Positions 33,415-43,049 are shown, numbered from the stretch's first letter. The stretch is 64,000 bases of DNA from Pseudorhizobium endolithicum (GCF_902153245.2 NZ_CABFWF030000001.1:1-64000); one strand, 5' to 3'. Program-made: numbers and translations. The notes: generated from the sequence alone by a model not told the origin.

Positions 33415-33567
33415 TCAATCCTCCTTCAGAGGGATCTGGGCGGCATCTTTTGCAAGAGCCTTGGCGCCCGGGCGCAGGGTGAAAAGGACGACGCCGATGA
33501 AGAACAGGGTCATGGCAAGCAGGGCCCAGCTATCGGCGAACTGGCGGAGTGCGGTGTAGACTTCCAT
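33415..33567 (-). CDS. fixQ: cbb3-type cytochrome oxidase subunit IV
   Basis: 50 aa; ATG at 33567 with GAGGAGG upstream (a longer open frame overlaps fixO and is not used). One membrane helix (WALLAMTLFFIGVVLFTLRP) and a short charged tail, as in FixQ/CcoQ, which stabilises the oxidase. Three nt separate it from fixP. Confidence 0.9.
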   Translation of the reverse strand: MEVYTALRQFADSWALLAMTLFFIGVVLFTLRPGAKALAKDAAQIPLKED

Positions 33568-33577
33568 CTCAACCTCC

Positions 33578-34309
33578 TCAGCGGTAGCCGGCGGCGTCGT
33601 CATAGGTCGAGAAGTCGACCAGGGTGCCGAGCATCTGCAGATAGGCGACGAGCGCATCCATCTCGGTCAGTTCGGCGGCATTGCCGTCGAAATCGCCGAT
33701 CTTCGCCTTCGGGTAGCGTTCGCTGACCCCTGACGTATCCGCATTGGGATCGGCCTGGGCCTTGAGATCGGCCTCGGCGTTCTCCAGCATCTCGTCGCTG
33801 TAGGGGACGCCGACCGTGCGGTTCGCCTGGAGTTCCATGGCAACATTCGTCACCTCCAGCGGCGTCTCCTTCAGGAAGGCGTAGCTCGGCATAACCGATT
33901 CCGGTACGACCGAGCGCGGCTCGATCAGGTGCTGGACATGCCATTCATTGGAATAGCGGTCGCCGACGCGGGCAAGGTCGGGCCCCGTCCGCTTCGATCC
34001 CCACTGGAACGGATGGTCGTACATGGATTCCGCCGCCAGGCTGTAGTGCCCGTAGCGCTCCACCTCGTCGCGGAAGGGGCGGATCATCTGGCTGTGACAG
34101 ACATAGCACCCTTCGCGGATGTAGATATTGCGGCCGGCCAGTTCGAGCGGCGAATAGGGCCGCATTCCCTCGACCTTCTCGATCGTGTTCTCCAGGTAGA
34201 AGAGCGGCACGATCTCGACGATCCCGCCGATCGACACCACGAAGAGGGAGCCGACCAGCAGCAGGGTCGCGTTGCGTTCGACAAATTTGTGTTTGTCCAG
34301 AAGAGCCAT
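33578..34309 (-). CDS. fixO: cbb3-type cytochrome c oxidase subunit II (monoheme)
   Basis: 243 aa. Membrane anchor at residues 15-36, heme c site CYVCH at 68-72, and the conserved [18 protein letters not shown] and [14 protein letters not shown] of FixO/CcoO. Essential subunit carrying electrons from FixP to FixN. Eleven nt after fixN in the same operon. Confidence 0.95.
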   Translation of the reverse strand: MALLDKHKFVERNATLLLVGSLFVVSIGGIVEIVPLFYLENTIEKVEGMRPYSPLELAGRNIYIREGCYVCHSQMIRPFRDEVERYGHYSLAAESMYDHPFQWGSKRTGPDLARVGDRYSNEWHVQHLIEPRSVVPESVMPSYAFLKETPLEVTNVAMELQANRTVGVPYSDEMLENAEADLKAQADPNADTSGVSERYPKAKIGDFDGNAAELTEMDALVAYLQMLGTLVDFSTYDDAAGYR

Positions 34310-34320
34310 GGATCCGCTCC

Positions 34321-35946
34321 TTATTCGGCCGGCTGGAGGGCCGCCGGTGCTGCAGCACCCGGGACCTTCTCGCGCCGCTCATAGCCGAGGATTGTCATTG
34401 TGATGTTGAAGGCCATGATCACCGCGCCGGCGAGGAACATGGCGCCACCGACCGCACGCAGCACGTAGTACGGGAACATGGCCGCGACGGACTCCGCGAA
34501 CGAGTAGACGAGGAAGCCCTGGTCGTCGTATTCGCGCCACATCAGCCCCTGCTGGACGCCGGCCACCCACATGACCGCCGCGTAGACGACGATGCCGAGC
34601 GTGGCGAGCCAGAAGTGCCAGTTGACGAGCTGGATGCTGTAGAGGCGGTCGCGGTTCCACAGCTTCGGAACGAGGTAGTACAGCGCACCGAAGGTGATCA
34701 TGCCGTTCCAGCCGAGGGCGCCCGAATGCACGTGACCGATGGTCCAGTCCGTGTAGTGGCTGAGCGAGTTGACCGCCTTGACCGACATCATCGGGCCTTC
34801 GAAGGTCGCCATGCCGTAGAAGGCAACGGCGATCACCATCATGCGCACGATCGGGTCGGTGCGGATCTTGTCCCAGGCGCCCGAGAGCGTCATCAGGCCG
34901 TTGATCATGCCGCCCCAGGAAGGCATCCAGAGCATGACCGAGAAGACCATGCCGAGCGTCTGCGCCCAGTCCGGCAGCGCCGTGTAGTGAAGATGGTGCG
35001 GACCGGCCCAGATATACATGAAGATCAGGGCCCAGAAGTGAATGATCGACAGCCGGTAGGAATAGACCGGGCGGTTCACCTGCTTCGGGATGAAATAATA
35101 CATCATGCCGAGGAAGCCGGCGGTGAGGAAGAAGCCGACGGCATTGTGGCCGTACCACCATTGCGTCAGCGCGTCCTGGACGCCCGAGAACGCCGAGTAG
35201 CTCTTGGAGCCGAGGAAGGAGACCGGGATCGCCAGATTGTTGACGATGTGCAGCATCGCGATCGTGACGATGAAGGCCAGGTAGAACCAGTTGGCCACGT
35301 AGATGTGGGGTTCCTTGCGCTTCAGGATCGTGCCGAGGAACACGACGAGGTAGGCCACCCAGACGATGGTCAGCCAGAGGTCGACGTACCATTCCGGCTC
35401 CGCATATTCCTTGCTCTGGGTGATGCCCAGCAGGTAGCCGGTGGCAGCCATCACGATGAACAGCTGATACCCCCAGAAGACGAACCAGGGAAGGTTTCCA
35501 CCGAAGAGGCGCGCGCGGGAGGTGCGCTGGACCACGTGGAAGGACGTCGCGATCAAGGCATTGCCGCCGAAGGCAAAGATCACGGCGGAGGTGTGAAGCG
35601 GACGCGTTCGGCCGAAATTCAGCCAGGGCTCGATGTTGAGGTCCGGGAAGGCCAGTTGCAGGGCCACGATGACGCCGACGAGAAAGCCGACGACGCCCCA
35701 GAACATCGTCGCGATGACGCCGTACTTGACGACCTCGTCCATATACTCCGATTCACGGGCAGCCTTCTGGGCCAAGGTGACGGGAGCGAAGCTGACCCGC
35801 CGCACCATGATGACGGTGCCGGCGAACAGGGCGAAGAAAAGCACCCACATATGGGCAGCGAAAAGACTGTCGTGGGCGAAGGCCACTCCCAGCAACGCAA
35901 GGAATGCACCGACAGCCAACGCCATCGTTTCAATAGTGTAGTTCAT
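34321..35946 (-). CDS. fixN: cbb3-type cytochrome c oxidase subunit I
   Basis: 541 aa from the ATG at 35946 ([13 protein letters not shown]), with GGGGG 9 nt upstream; a longer frame to 36135 would cover the regulatory region. Twelve membrane helices, heme b and CuB ligands in [55 protein letters not shown] and [13 protein letters not shown]. Catalytic subunit that reduces O2 with high affinity and pumps protons. An anaerobox lies about 125 nt upstream. Confidence 0.95.
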   Translation of the reverse strand: MNYTIETMALAVGAFLALLGVAFAHDSLFAAHMWVLFFALFAGTVIMVRRVSFAPVTLAQKAARESEYMDEVVKYGVIATMFWGVVGFLVGVIVALQLAFPDLNIEPWLNFGRTRPLHTSAVIFAFGGNALIATSFHVVQRTSRARLFGGNLPWFVFWGYQLFIVMAATGYLLGITQSKEYAEPEWYVDLWLTIVWVAYLVVFLGTILKRKEPHIYVANWFYLAFIVTIAMLHIVNNLAIPVSFLGSKSYSAFSGVQDALTQWWYGHNAVGFFLTAGFLGMMYYFIPKQVNRPVYSYRLSIIHFWALIFMYIWAGPHHLHYTALPDWAQTLGMVFSVMLWMPSWGGMINGLMTLSGAWDKIRTDPIVRMMVIAVAFYGMATFEGPMMSVKAVNSLSHYTDWTIGHVHSGALGWNGMITFGALYYLVPKLWNRDRLYSIQLVNWHFWLATLGIVVYAAVMWVAGVQQGLMWREYDDQGFLVYSFAESVAAMFPYYVLRAVGGAMFLAGAVIMAFNITMTILGYERREKVPGAAAPAALQPAE

Positions 35947-36063
35947 GTTGGACATCCCCCAACGGCGTGTTTGCATCTCGTACTCGTGTCGTGGCCACGC
36001 GAATCTCGGAAGCCAGACCTTTGCGATTGTGGGCACCATTGGCATCTCACGGTCAACCCGGCC

Positions 36064-36077
36064 TTGATTTGGATCAA
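36064..36077. promoter_or_regulatory. Anaerobox (FNR/FixK site) between fixN and the hemerythrin gene
   Basis: TTGATTTGGATCAA, a perfect TTGAT-N4-ATCAA palindrome. Centre about 125 nt from the fixN ATG and 85 nt from the divergent hemerythrin ATG; it can explain oxygen control of both. Confidence 0.9.
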
Positions 36078-36155
36078 GGCAACGGGCGGTCAGCTCGGCG
36101 ATCCTCATGAAAAGGCAGAGGATCGAAGGAGCCATCAGAGTTGGGAGCGATGCTT

Positions 36156-36638
36156 ATGAACGAGAGACCTGAAAATCAGAGACCGATTCTCGTGGCGCGC
36201 GCGGCATTTGTGCCGGACGAAGAGATGGTCGCCTGGCTGGCAAGCGCCCATGCCGAGCAACTCGCCCTCTGCGACGAGTTGGAGGAAATCGCCGATTCGC
36301 TTCCGGCCAACGTCAACAAGCAGAAATGCATCTATGCCGCCAAGGCGCTCATGCCGATGATCCAGGCCCTGCATCGATACGAGGAGACGGTGCTGTTCCC
36401 GCGCGTGCAGCAGAGAAACGGCGCAGACAGCCAGGGCGAGACCCTGTCACGCCTCAGATACGAGCATCTCGAAGATGAAGGTTATGCGGAAGAGCTCACG
36501 GAGACGCTGCTGAAGCTCGGCTCCGACGATCCGGTCAATGTCGAGGCCGTCGGCTACATGCTGCGCGGCTTCTTCGAGGGCATGCGCCGTCACATCGCCT
36601 TCGAGCGCACCCATCTTCTGAAGGACTTCGTCAACTGA
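36156..36638 (+). CDS. Hemerythrin-like (HHE) protein
   Basis: 160 aa; ATG at 36156 with GGGAG 8 nt upstream (ATG 36150 and TTG 36141 are alternatives). Four-helix bundle pattern with likely iron ligands H32, H73 with E76/E77, H104 and H146 with E150 (ALHRYEE, YEHLEDE, RRHIAFE). Such proteins bind O2 or NO or supply iron-centre repair. It shares an anaerobox with fixN, so it is probably made under low oxygen and may sense or buffer O2/NO. Confidence 0.85.
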   Translation: MNERPENQRPILVARAAFVPDEEMVAWLASAHAEQLALCDELEEIADSLPANVNKQKCIYAAKALMPMIQALHRYEETVLFPRVQQRNGADSQGETLSRLRYEHLEDEGYAEELTETLLKLGSDDPVNVEAVGYMLRGFFEGMRRHIAFERTHLLKDFVN

Positions 36639-36642
36639 CAGC

Positions 36643-37362
36643 TCAGCCGGCACCGGCCCGCGGCCGCCGGCGATCGGCCATTTCCTGCAAGACCACCAGC
36701 GCACCGATCTGGGTGCTGGCGTCGGAGAAACAGGGCGACATCCGGCAGCAGACGACAACCGTCCCGCCGTCCCTCTCCTCGGCATAGGTGAGCGACAGGC
36801 TCTCGCCGGCAAGGCAGCGGTCCAGCGGCTCCCGCAGATCGCGCTGGAAATGATGGACGCCGGCAATATCCGCGAAATGCCTCCCGACCACCCGCTCCTT
36901 CGGCAATCCCGTACGCCGCGCAATCGTCTCGTTGGTGTAGAAGATGCGGTAGCCCGGCGCGACGACGAGAATCCCCTCGGGAATCCGGTCGAAGAGAACG
37001 GGATCGAGAAGCGCTGCCGGGCCATCGCCTGGCAGCGCAGGCGGAGCCGCCGGTTTACCGCCGGCGGCAGCCGTGGCGGCAACGTCGATCTGGGGCGCGA
37101 GATAACGCTCGACCAGCGTCTGCAGGAGATGACCATTGCGATGGACGCACCCCTTGTCGTCCGCCTCCTCCTTCAGGAGATCGAGCGCGAACCGGAACTG
37201 CGCCTGAATGCCTGCGGCATCGGCGACCTGATGCCTGAAGATGGCCTGGAGGAGCGGGTCGATCTCCCGGTCGAGCGCGCTCACGGCGGAAGGATCATCC
37301 TGATCCACCGCCGCCTGAAGTTTGCCGTACTTAGACCAGAACAGATCGATCAACGCTTCCAC
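36643..37362 (-). CDS. PAS-domain protein
   Basis: 239 aa with a GTG start at 37362 preceded by GGGGAGG; the frame stays open upstream into the end of lpxXL, so the start is uncertain. Residues 1-85 are helical (EALIDLFWSKYGKLQAAVDQ...), then an Ala/Pro linker and a PAS fold at about 125-230 (FDRIPEGILVVAPGYRIFYTNETIARRTGLP...). No kinase, HTH or GGDEF domain follows, so it may be a sensor partner. It converges with the hemerythrin gene 4 nt apart. Confidence 0.65.
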   Translation of the reverse strand: MEALIDLFWSKYGKLQAAVDQDDPSAVSALDREIDPLLQAIFRHQVADAAGIQAQFRFALDLLKEEADDKGCVHRNGHLLQTLVERYLAPQIDVAATAAAGGKPAAPPALPGDGPAALLDPVLFDRIPEGILVVAPGYRIFYTNETIARRTGLPKERVVGRHFADIAGVHHFQRDLREPLDRCLAGESLSLTYAEERDGGTVVVCCRMSPCFSDASTQIGALVVLQEMADRRRPRAGAG

Positions 37363-37449
37363 GAGCACCTCCCCGCGCAGGCGGAGACCATGTTCCGACG
37401 CCTCCGGAACCTCCTCCCGAAAGCCCGTCGGTTGCCCCAGATCTAGCCT

Positions 37450-37461
37450 CGCAAGCTTGCG
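37450..37461. repeat. 12-bp perfect palindrome downstream of lpxXL
   Basis: CGCAAGCTTGCG, extended by CT/AG-type flanks. Lies in the 118-nt gap between lpxXL and the PAS gene; may form a short hairpin or an operator for the PAS gene. Confidence 0.3.
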
Positions 37462-37480
37462 CGAGCGTTGAGATCCCTGG

Positions 37481-38410
37481 CTAGTCCCGCAGCGTCTTCT
37501 TGATGGACCAGCGGTCATGATACCACAACCACTGCTCGGGATACTCCCGCACCCAGCTTTCCACCTTGTCGTTCAGCATCTGCGCCGTAGCCTGCACGTC
37601 GACGGCACCCTTCTCGTCCCGCGGCACCTCGATCCTCGGCTCGATTTCCAGCCGGAAGCGGTTATCCGGCAGGCGGATGCAGCGGGCCGGATAGACCTCG
37701 GTATCGAACTGGCGAACGAGCTTCGCGAGTAGCGGGTTGGTGCGCACCGGGCGGTTGAAGAAGCGGGTGGTCAGGCCCCGGCCGAATTTCTGGTCCACCA
37801 GCACGCCGACTCCTCCCCCGGCTTCCAGCCGGCGGGCAAGCGCGAAGGACGAGCCCGCATGCGAGGGCACCAGCTGGCCCATGCGGGCGCTGCGGAACGC
37901 GAAGACCTTGTCGGCGATATAGGGATTGTTCGGCGGCCGGAAGAGGACCATCACCTCCAGGCCGAAGCTGTTGCCGGCGACCGGAAGCAGCTCGAAATTG
38001 CCGGTATGGGCCGTGAAGACGATGAATGGCCGCGGATTGTCCCGAAGGTCGAGGAAGATCGGTATCCCCGAAACCTCGATGCGCCCCGGTTCCGGGCTCG
38101 CCGGATCGAAGTCGAAGAGCTGGTCCAGGAAGACGTATTCCGCGGCGAGGCGCCCCATATGCCCCCAGCTCGCAAGCGCGATCTGCTGCAGTTCGGCCTC
38201 CGTCTTCTCCGGATAGGCGTTGCGCAGATTGGTCAGCATCAGCCGGTGACGGGCGAGCTTCGGACCGATCCACCGCGCCGCCCGGTCCGCGAAGCCTATC
38301 GCCGAGTCCGCCGGAAAGAGTTTCAGGATGTTGAGGATGCCGAAGACCGCCTGCGCCACCAGCCATTGCTGGAAGCGCCGGAGCGCCAGCACGATCCTCG
38401 TCAGAAACAT
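37481..38410 (-). CDS. lpxXL: Lipid A very-long-chain acyltransferase LpxXL
   Basis: 309 aa from the ATG at 38410. LpxL/HtrB-family acyltransferase: an N-terminal membrane anchor, the catalytic HTGNFE (HX4E), VLFRPPNNPYI and DQKFGRGLTTRFF. In rhizobia LpxXL moves the 27-hydroxyoctacosanoyl chain from AcpXL to lipid A. Its place at the end of the acpXL-fabZXL-fabF2XL-fabF1XL-dehydrogenase cluster supports LpxXL over generic LpxL. Confidence 0.9.
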   Translation of the reverse strand: MFLTRIVLALRRFQQWLVAQAVFGILNILKLFPADSAIGFADRAARWIGPKLARHRLMLTNLRNAYPEKTEAELQQIALASWGHMGRLAAEYVFLDQLFDFDPASPEPGRIEVSGIPIFLDLRDNPRPFIVFTAHTGNFELLPVAGNSFGLEVMVLFRPPNNPYIADKVFAFRSARMGQLVPSHAGSSFALARRLEAGGGVGVLVDQKFGRGLTTRFFNRPVRTNPLLAKLVRQFDTEVYPARCIRLPDNRFRLEIEPRIEVPRDEKGAVDVQATAQMLNDKVESWVREYPEQWLWYHDRWSIKKTLRD

Positions 38411-38420
38411 CTTCAACGGG

Positions 38421-39449
38421 TCAATCCATCCGCAGGACGATCTTGCCGAACACCTGCCGCGTTTCCATCCGCTCCAGCGCGCGGTCGATGTCACCGAAGG
38501 TCACTTCCGTATCGATCACCGGATGCACGATGCCGCGCGCCATCTTCTGCATGGCATCGGCCATGTTTTCCATCCGGCAGCCGAAGGAGCCGAGGAGCTT
38601 CAGTTGCTGCTGGAAGAGCATCATCAGGTTCATGCTGGTGGAAACGCCGGAAGTCGAGCCGCAGGTCACGAGCCGCCCTCCCCGCTTCAGCGACAGCATG
38701 GACCCCGCCCAGGTATCGGCGCCGACATGTTCGAAGACGACATCGACGCCCTTCTTCTTCGTGAGCTTGCGGACCACGCCTTCGAAGCGGTCGGTCCGGT
38801 AGTTGATGACGTGATCGGCGCCGAGCGCCCTGGCGCGCTCGATCTTTTCGTCGGAGCCTACGGTGGTGATGACGGTGCAGCCGGTCTTCTTGGCGAGCTG
38901 GATCGCCGCCGTACCGATGCCGGAGCCGCCGGCATGAACGAGAATCGTCTCGCCCGGCTCCAGCTTGGCGTTGTCGAACAGCATGTGCTCGACGGTGCCG
39001 AAGGTGACCGGAGCCAGGGCCGCCCCGACGGCATCGACGCCGGGAGGCGCCGGGACGAGGAGGCGGGCCGGCAGGTTCGTCTTCTCCTGCGCGAAACCAT
39101 CGAGGTGGAAGCCGTGCACGCCTGAGACGTTTTCGCAGAGGTTGTCGCGCTTCTCGCGGCACGGCTTGCAAAGGCCGCAGGTGCGCGCGCCGTAGATCGA
39201 GACAAGCTGGCCCGGCAGGACGTTGGATACACCCGGGCCGATCGCCTCGACGACGCCGGAAGCTTCCGCCCCGATCGTCAGCGGCATCTTGCGCTTTGCG
39301 AACGCCATGCCGCGCCAGCCCCAGACGTCGATATGGTTGAGCGCCACCGCCTTGACCCGAAGGGTCACCTCGCCGGGACCCGGCGCCTCCGGCTCCGGAA
39401 TATCCACGGCCTCGAGCTTGCGGTCGTCGATCAGTTGCAGAGCGCGCAT
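38421..39449 (-). CDS. Zinc-binding alcohol dehydrogenase/quinone oxidoreductase of the VLCFA cluster
   Basis: 342 aa MDR-family enzyme: structural zinc loop CGLCKPCREKRDNLC, GROES-like N-half, and the NADPH fold HAGGSGIGTAAIQLAK. In known rhizobial clusters this gene lies between fabF1XL and lpxXL and is presumed to act as the enoyl/keto reductase in making the very-long-chain acid. Eleven nt from lpxXL. Direct biochemical proof of its step is lacking to my knowledge. Confidence 0.88.
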   Translation of the reverse strand: MRALQLIDDRKLEAVDIPEPEAPGPGEVTLRVKAVALNHIDVWGWRGMAFAKRKMPLTIGAEASGVVEAIGPGVSNVLPGQLVSIYGARTCGLCKPCREKRDNLCENVSGVHGFHLDGFAQEKTNLPARLLVPAPPGVDAVGAALAPVTFGTVEHMLFDNAKLEPGETILVHAGGSGIGTAAIQLAKKTGCTVITTVGSDEKIERARALGADHVINYRTDRFEGVVRKLTKKKGVDVVFEHVGADTWAGSMLSLKRGGRLVTCGSTSGVSTSMNLMMLFQQQLKLLGSFGCRMENMADAMQKMARGIVHPVIDTEVTFGDIDRALERMETRQVFGKIVLRMD

Positions 39450-39509
39450 AACAGGTCTTCCTCCGCCCCAAGGGCGTTACGGGTCGTCAGATGGGATTGG
39501 CGACGGTCT

Positions 39510-40796
39510 CTAAGCCGGTTCCAGCGTCATGACAAGGCTGGCATTCTGCCCGCCGAAGCCGAACGAGTTCGACAGGACCGCATGGACCTGCTGATCGCGC
39601 TTGGTATCCGGCACGACGTCGAGCACGATGGCCGGATCCGGATTGACGTAGTTGATCGTGGGCGGAAGCGTGCCCGTCAACATGGTCTGGATCGAGAACA
39701 CCGCCTCCACGGCCCCGGCCGCCGTCAGCGTGTGTCCGATCATAGACTTGTTCGAGGACACTGGAATGTCCTTCAGGCGCTCGCCGAAGACGGCAAGCAT
39801 GGATCCGTATTCCATCTTGTCGTTTTCGGGAGTCGACGTGCCGTGGGCGTTGATATAGCCGATGCCGCTTTCGTCCATGCCCGCATCTTCCAGGGCCGCG
39901 CGGATCGTCGCGATCGCGGGGCCGCCATCGGGAGAAGAACGGGTCCGGTGGAAGTGGTCAGCCTTTTCGCCACAACCCTTGAGAATGCCGAGCACCCTGG
40001 CGCCTCGCGCAACCGCCGACTCGAGCGATTCGAGAACGAGCGTGGCCGCACCTTCGGCGATGACGAAGCCGTCGCGATCCTTGCTGAAAGGCTTCGATGC
40101 CTTTTCCGGCGGGTCGTTTTGTGTCGAGAGAGCCGACAGGAGAGAGAAACGGATCAGCGCTTCGGCGCTGACCGAGCCATCGGTGGCAACCACCAGCGAA
40201 CGGTCGGTGCGGCCCTGGCGGATCGCCTCGACGCCGAGTTGGATTGCCGTGGCACCGGAGGCGCAGGCGGTGGACAACGTTACCGGCAGGCCACGGGTAC
40301 CAAACCTGTCGGAAAGGCGCTCGGAGATCGAGCCGAACTGGACGGCCTCCAGGAAGGCTGGATCGGGACGTTCGCGCATTGCGGCGAGGAAGCGGTCATA
40401 GGCATCGCCCTCCGTCTGCGACGGCGGGGCGCGGTCGGCAAGGGAAAAACGCGCCGACCATTCCGGCTCCACCGGTGGAGCCGCGAGGAAGAGCGGTCCT
40501 TCGAAATCGCCCGACACGCCGGCTTGGGCCAACGCTTCCGTCGTCGTCTCGCGCGCGAAGGCATAGGATCGCTCGACGGCATTGTCGACCGGCACCGCTA
40601 TGAAATCGACCGTACCGCTGATGCGCGTGGACAGCCCTTCCGTCGGGAAGCGGGTGATCCTGTGGATGCCGGAGGTCCCGGAGGTCAGCGCCGCCCAGTT
40701 GTCCTCAAGCCCCTGCCCGAGAGACGTGATGACGCCCATGCCGGTAACGGCGATGAGCGGCCGGCCCAGATGATCCTTGAAGCGATTGTCGCTCAT
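39510..40796 (-). CDS. fabF1XL: 3-oxoacyl-ACP synthase FabF1XL
   Basis: 428 aa condensing enzyme with a complete Cys-His-His triad: C178 in LSTACASG, H318 in INAHGTST, H355 in NKSMIGHTL. Elongates acyl-AcpXL toward C28. It follows, 10 nt away, the fabF2XL gene whose product lacks these residues, suggesting a working heterodimer. Confidence 0.92.
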   Translation of the reverse strand: MSDNRFKDHLGRPLIAVTGMGVITSLGQGLEDNWAALTSGTSGIHRITRFPTEGLSTRISGTVDFIAVPVDNAVERSYAFARETTTEALAQAGVSGDFEGPLFLAAPPVEPEWSARFSLADRAPPSQTEGDAYDRFLAAMRERPDPAFLEAVQFGSISERLSDRFGTRGLPVTLSTACASGATAIQLGVEAIRQGRTDRSLVVATDGSVSAEALIRFSLLSALSTQNDPPEKASKPFSKDRDGFVIAEGAATLVLESLESAVARGARVLGILKGCGEKADHFHRTRSSPDGGPAIATIRAALEDAGMDESGIGYINAHGTSTPENDKMEYGSMLAVFGERLKDIPVSSNKSMIGHTLTAAGAVEAVFSIQTMLTGTLPPTINYVNPDPAIVLDVVPDTKRDQQVHAVLSNSFGFGGQNASLVMTLEPA

Positions 40797-40806
40797 TGCT
40801 GTCTCC

Positions 40807-42012
40807 TCACGCCTCCGGTGAAAGGACCGCCAGGCCCTCGCCGCGCGTATAGCCGACGGTGGTCACCACCGCACGTTTCGCGGGCACCGCCATCGGCTGC
40901 TCGATGCTCGAATCGAAAGACGGGACGCGAAGGCCGCCGTCGAGGGCAAGGGCGGCGAGCGCCAGTCCAAGGGGGAACTGCGCCTCCATGGCGTGACCGG
41001 TCACGCCGCCATAGCCGCGCAAGGTCGCGCCGGCGAATTTCTGCCGCAGAACGTTCCGCTCCCGCGCCGACGGGTCGGCAAGCCCGCTGGCTCCCGAAAG
41101 CACCAGCGTCTCCGACGGATCGGCATTCGCAGCCAGGCCGGCCAGGCGGTCGAGCCGCTGCTCCAGCTTGCCCTCGTCGCGGCTGCCGCGGTCGCCTTCG
41201 ACGGCATCGACCGTCGCGTACACATGCGCGCCGCGCCCTTCTGCGTGCGCCCTCGATTCCAGCACCAGGAACGCGCCGACCGAGCCCATGATCATGCCGC
41301 CGCCATTGTCGGCGGAGCGCTGCCAGAGCGGATGCCACGCGCCGGTCGCATGCGCCCGGATGCCTTCCACGAGCAGAATGATATCGGCGCGTTCCGCGAC
41401 GAAGGCGCCGCCGACGAGACTGTGCGTCGACTGCCCCGACTTGATCCGATGAAATGCGGTTTCGACGGCAGAGATGCCTGCCGCTTCCTCGCCCATGAAG
41501 GTTCGCGACGAGCCGGTCACCTTGTGAACGATCGAAATATTGCCCGCAAGAAGGTTGGAGAGCTGCGCAAGGAACAGGGTCGGGCGAAGCTCGGTCGTCA
41601 GCTTCTCGTTGAGCAGCACCTCGCGGTCGTTGCGCTTCAGCGCCTCGTCGACGATCAGCGAATCCACCTTGATATCCCGCTCGCCGCCGCCCGCCGCCAC
41701 GATCATGTCCATCGACGCACAGGCTTCGGCATCGTCCTTCAGGCCCGCATCATCGAGCGCCAGTCCGGCTGCAAACACGCCGAGGCGTTGCCAGTTCTCC
41801 ATCTGCCGCTGGTCGCCGCGCTTGGCGATCTGCTGCGACCAGTCGATTTCCGGCATCGGGTGCACCGGATAGGGCCTGAAGCGCTCGGTATCGACGCGCG
41901 GCGGCGCGGCCTCGGCCGCGGAAAGAAGCGCCACATGCGGCTCCTTGCCTACGCCATAACAGGTGACGATCCCCACTCCGGTGATCACGACATCATTGGC
42001 AGACTTGCTCAT
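40807..42012 (-). CDS. fabF2XL: 3-oxoacyl-ACP synthase-like FabF2XL lacking the catalytic cysteine
   Basis: 401 aa, clearly of the thiolase-fold condensing family (VVITGVGIVTCYG; LLAGNISIVHKVTG; GGVTGHAMEAQFPLGLALAAL). At the place of the TACASG nucleophile it reads VTGSSRTFMG, and the only cysteines are C18 and C98, so it cannot form the acyl-enzyme. The first active-site His (NAHGT) is also absent. It resembles chain-length-factor subunits of type II polyketide synthases and probably sets chain length with FabF1XL. Confidence 0.88.
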   Translation of the reverse strand: MSKSANDVVITGVGIVTCYGVGKEPHVALLSAAEAAPPRVDTERFRPYPVHPMPEIDWSQQIAKRGDQRQMENWQRLGVFAAGLALDDAGLKDDAEACASMDMIVAAGGGERDIKVDSLIVDEALKRNDREVLLNEKLTTELRPTLFLAQLSNLLAGNISIVHKVTGSSRTFMGEEAAGISAVETAFHRIKSGQSTHSLVGGAFVAERADIILLVEGIRAHATGAWHPLWQRSADNGGGMIMGSVGAFLVLESRAHAEGRGAHVYATVDAVEGDRGSRDEGKLEQRLDRLAGLAANADPSETLVLSGASGLADPSARERNVLRQKFAGATLRGYGGVTGHAMEAQFPLGLALAALALDGGLRVPSFDSSIEQPMAVPAKRAVVTTVGYTRGEGLAVLSPEA

Positions 42013-42033
42013 CCTGTCCTCATTGCCCGGCGG

Positions 42034-42507
42034 TCACGCGCCAGCTTGAAGCGCGTCCATGAGCCCGACTTCTTCTGCACGCTTGCGAACGATATCGGCG
42101 AGCGGCACTTCACTGAACGGCATGGTGCGCAGCTTCAGCTGCGCGTCGCAGACCTTCTTGCCGGCCGAGGTGATCTGTGCCTTGGTGACGGCGTAGCCGG
42201 ATCCCTCATGCTCCAGGAACGCCTCGATGTCGAGGACCGCTTCCGGCTCCACGAAAGACCGCATCTTGGCGCCGTCTACCGACATCAGGAACGGCATCGC
42301 GGCGAAATCCGTCGCTCCAAGGACGAGCATGCCCGAAGCCTGCGCCATCGTCTCGATCAGCAGAACCCCCGGCACCAGCGGCATTCCGGGAAAGTGTCCC
42401 TCGAAGACCGGGCTCTTTGCCGGAACGACCGACCTTGCCTTCAGCACTTTGGCGGAAAGGTCGACGGCCTCCACCCGGTCGATCATCTGGAAGTATTCAA
42501 GAAGCAT
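42034..42507 (-). CDS. fabZXL: 3-hydroxyacyl-ACP dehydratase FabZXL
   Basis: 157 aa hot-dog protein with the FabZ site GHFPGMPLVPGVLLIETMAQ (H38 and E52). Dehydrates the 3-hydroxy intermediate bound to AcpXL. Second gene of the cluster, 21 nt after acpXL. Confidence 0.92.
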   Translation of the reverse strand: MLLEYFQMIDRVEAVDLSAKVLKARSVVPAKSPVFEGHFPGMPLVPGVLLIETMAQASGMLVLGATDFAAMPFLMSVDGAKMRSFVEPEAVLDIEAFLEHEGSGYAVTKAQITSAGKKVCDAQLKLRTMPFSEVPLADIVRKRAEEVGLMDALQAGA

Positions 42508-42528
42508 CCATGCCTTGGGAACGGCGTC

Positions 42529-42807
42529 TCAGCCCTTCGCCGCCCTCAATTCGTCGATCTTGGCGCAAAGGTTCTTGAGGACGAAATACTCCTCGGTCGA
42601 CACCTTGCCCTCGTTGACCTCCTGCGTCCACTGCTCGAGCGGTATCTTGATGCCGAATTCCTTGTCGATCGCAAAGACGATGTCGAGGAAATCGAGGCTG
42701 TCGATACCGAGGTCGTCGATGGTATGGCTTTCCGGCGTGATCGTCTCGCGGTCGATCTCGCTGGTTTCCTCGATGATGTCGGCAACTTTGTCGGATGTAG
42801 CAGTCAC
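42529..42807 (-). CDS. acpXL: Acyl carrier protein AcpXL
   Basis: 92 aa, with the phosphopantetheine serine S37 in [13 protein letters not shown]. Longer and differently charged at its end than housekeeping AcpP, as known for AcpXL, which carries the 27-hydroxyoctacosanoate chain for lipid A. First gene of the six-gene cluster, divergent from fnrN over 297 nt. Confidence 0.95.
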   Translation of the reverse strand: MTATSDKVADIIEETSEIDRETITPESHTIDDLGIDSLDFLDIVFAIDKEFGIKIPLEQWTQEVNEGKVSTEEYFVLKNLCAKIDELRAAKG

Positions 42808-43019
42808 GCCAATGTCCTCTGGATAATCAAATCAGGTTCCACATAGGGAAAACGGGGGCAAATGCCAATCCCCGTCTGTTCCGCATGCGATTTTGTGGAC
42901 CCACTGTTGCAAGCCGGATCACTCCGCCGCCTCGCTCGCGACGCCAGGCATGGCGAAGGGACAGCCCCCGGCTCCGCTGCGGCAAGGTGCAAAGTGTCGC
43001 AGCGACGATTTCGCGAATG

Positions 43020-43033
43020 TTGATTCAAATCAA
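43020..43033 (+). promoter_or_regulatory. Anaerobox 1 of fnrN
   Basis: TTGATTCAAATCAA, a perfect TTGAT-N4-ATCAA site, centre about 78 nt before the fnrN ATG. Confidence 0.88.
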
Positions 43034-43049
43034 TTCGCTGCATGAAGAG

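Noticed and set aside
35947..36135. N-terminal extension of fixN
   Set aside because: It would cover the anaerobox and promoter; the GGGGG site and family length place the start at 35946.
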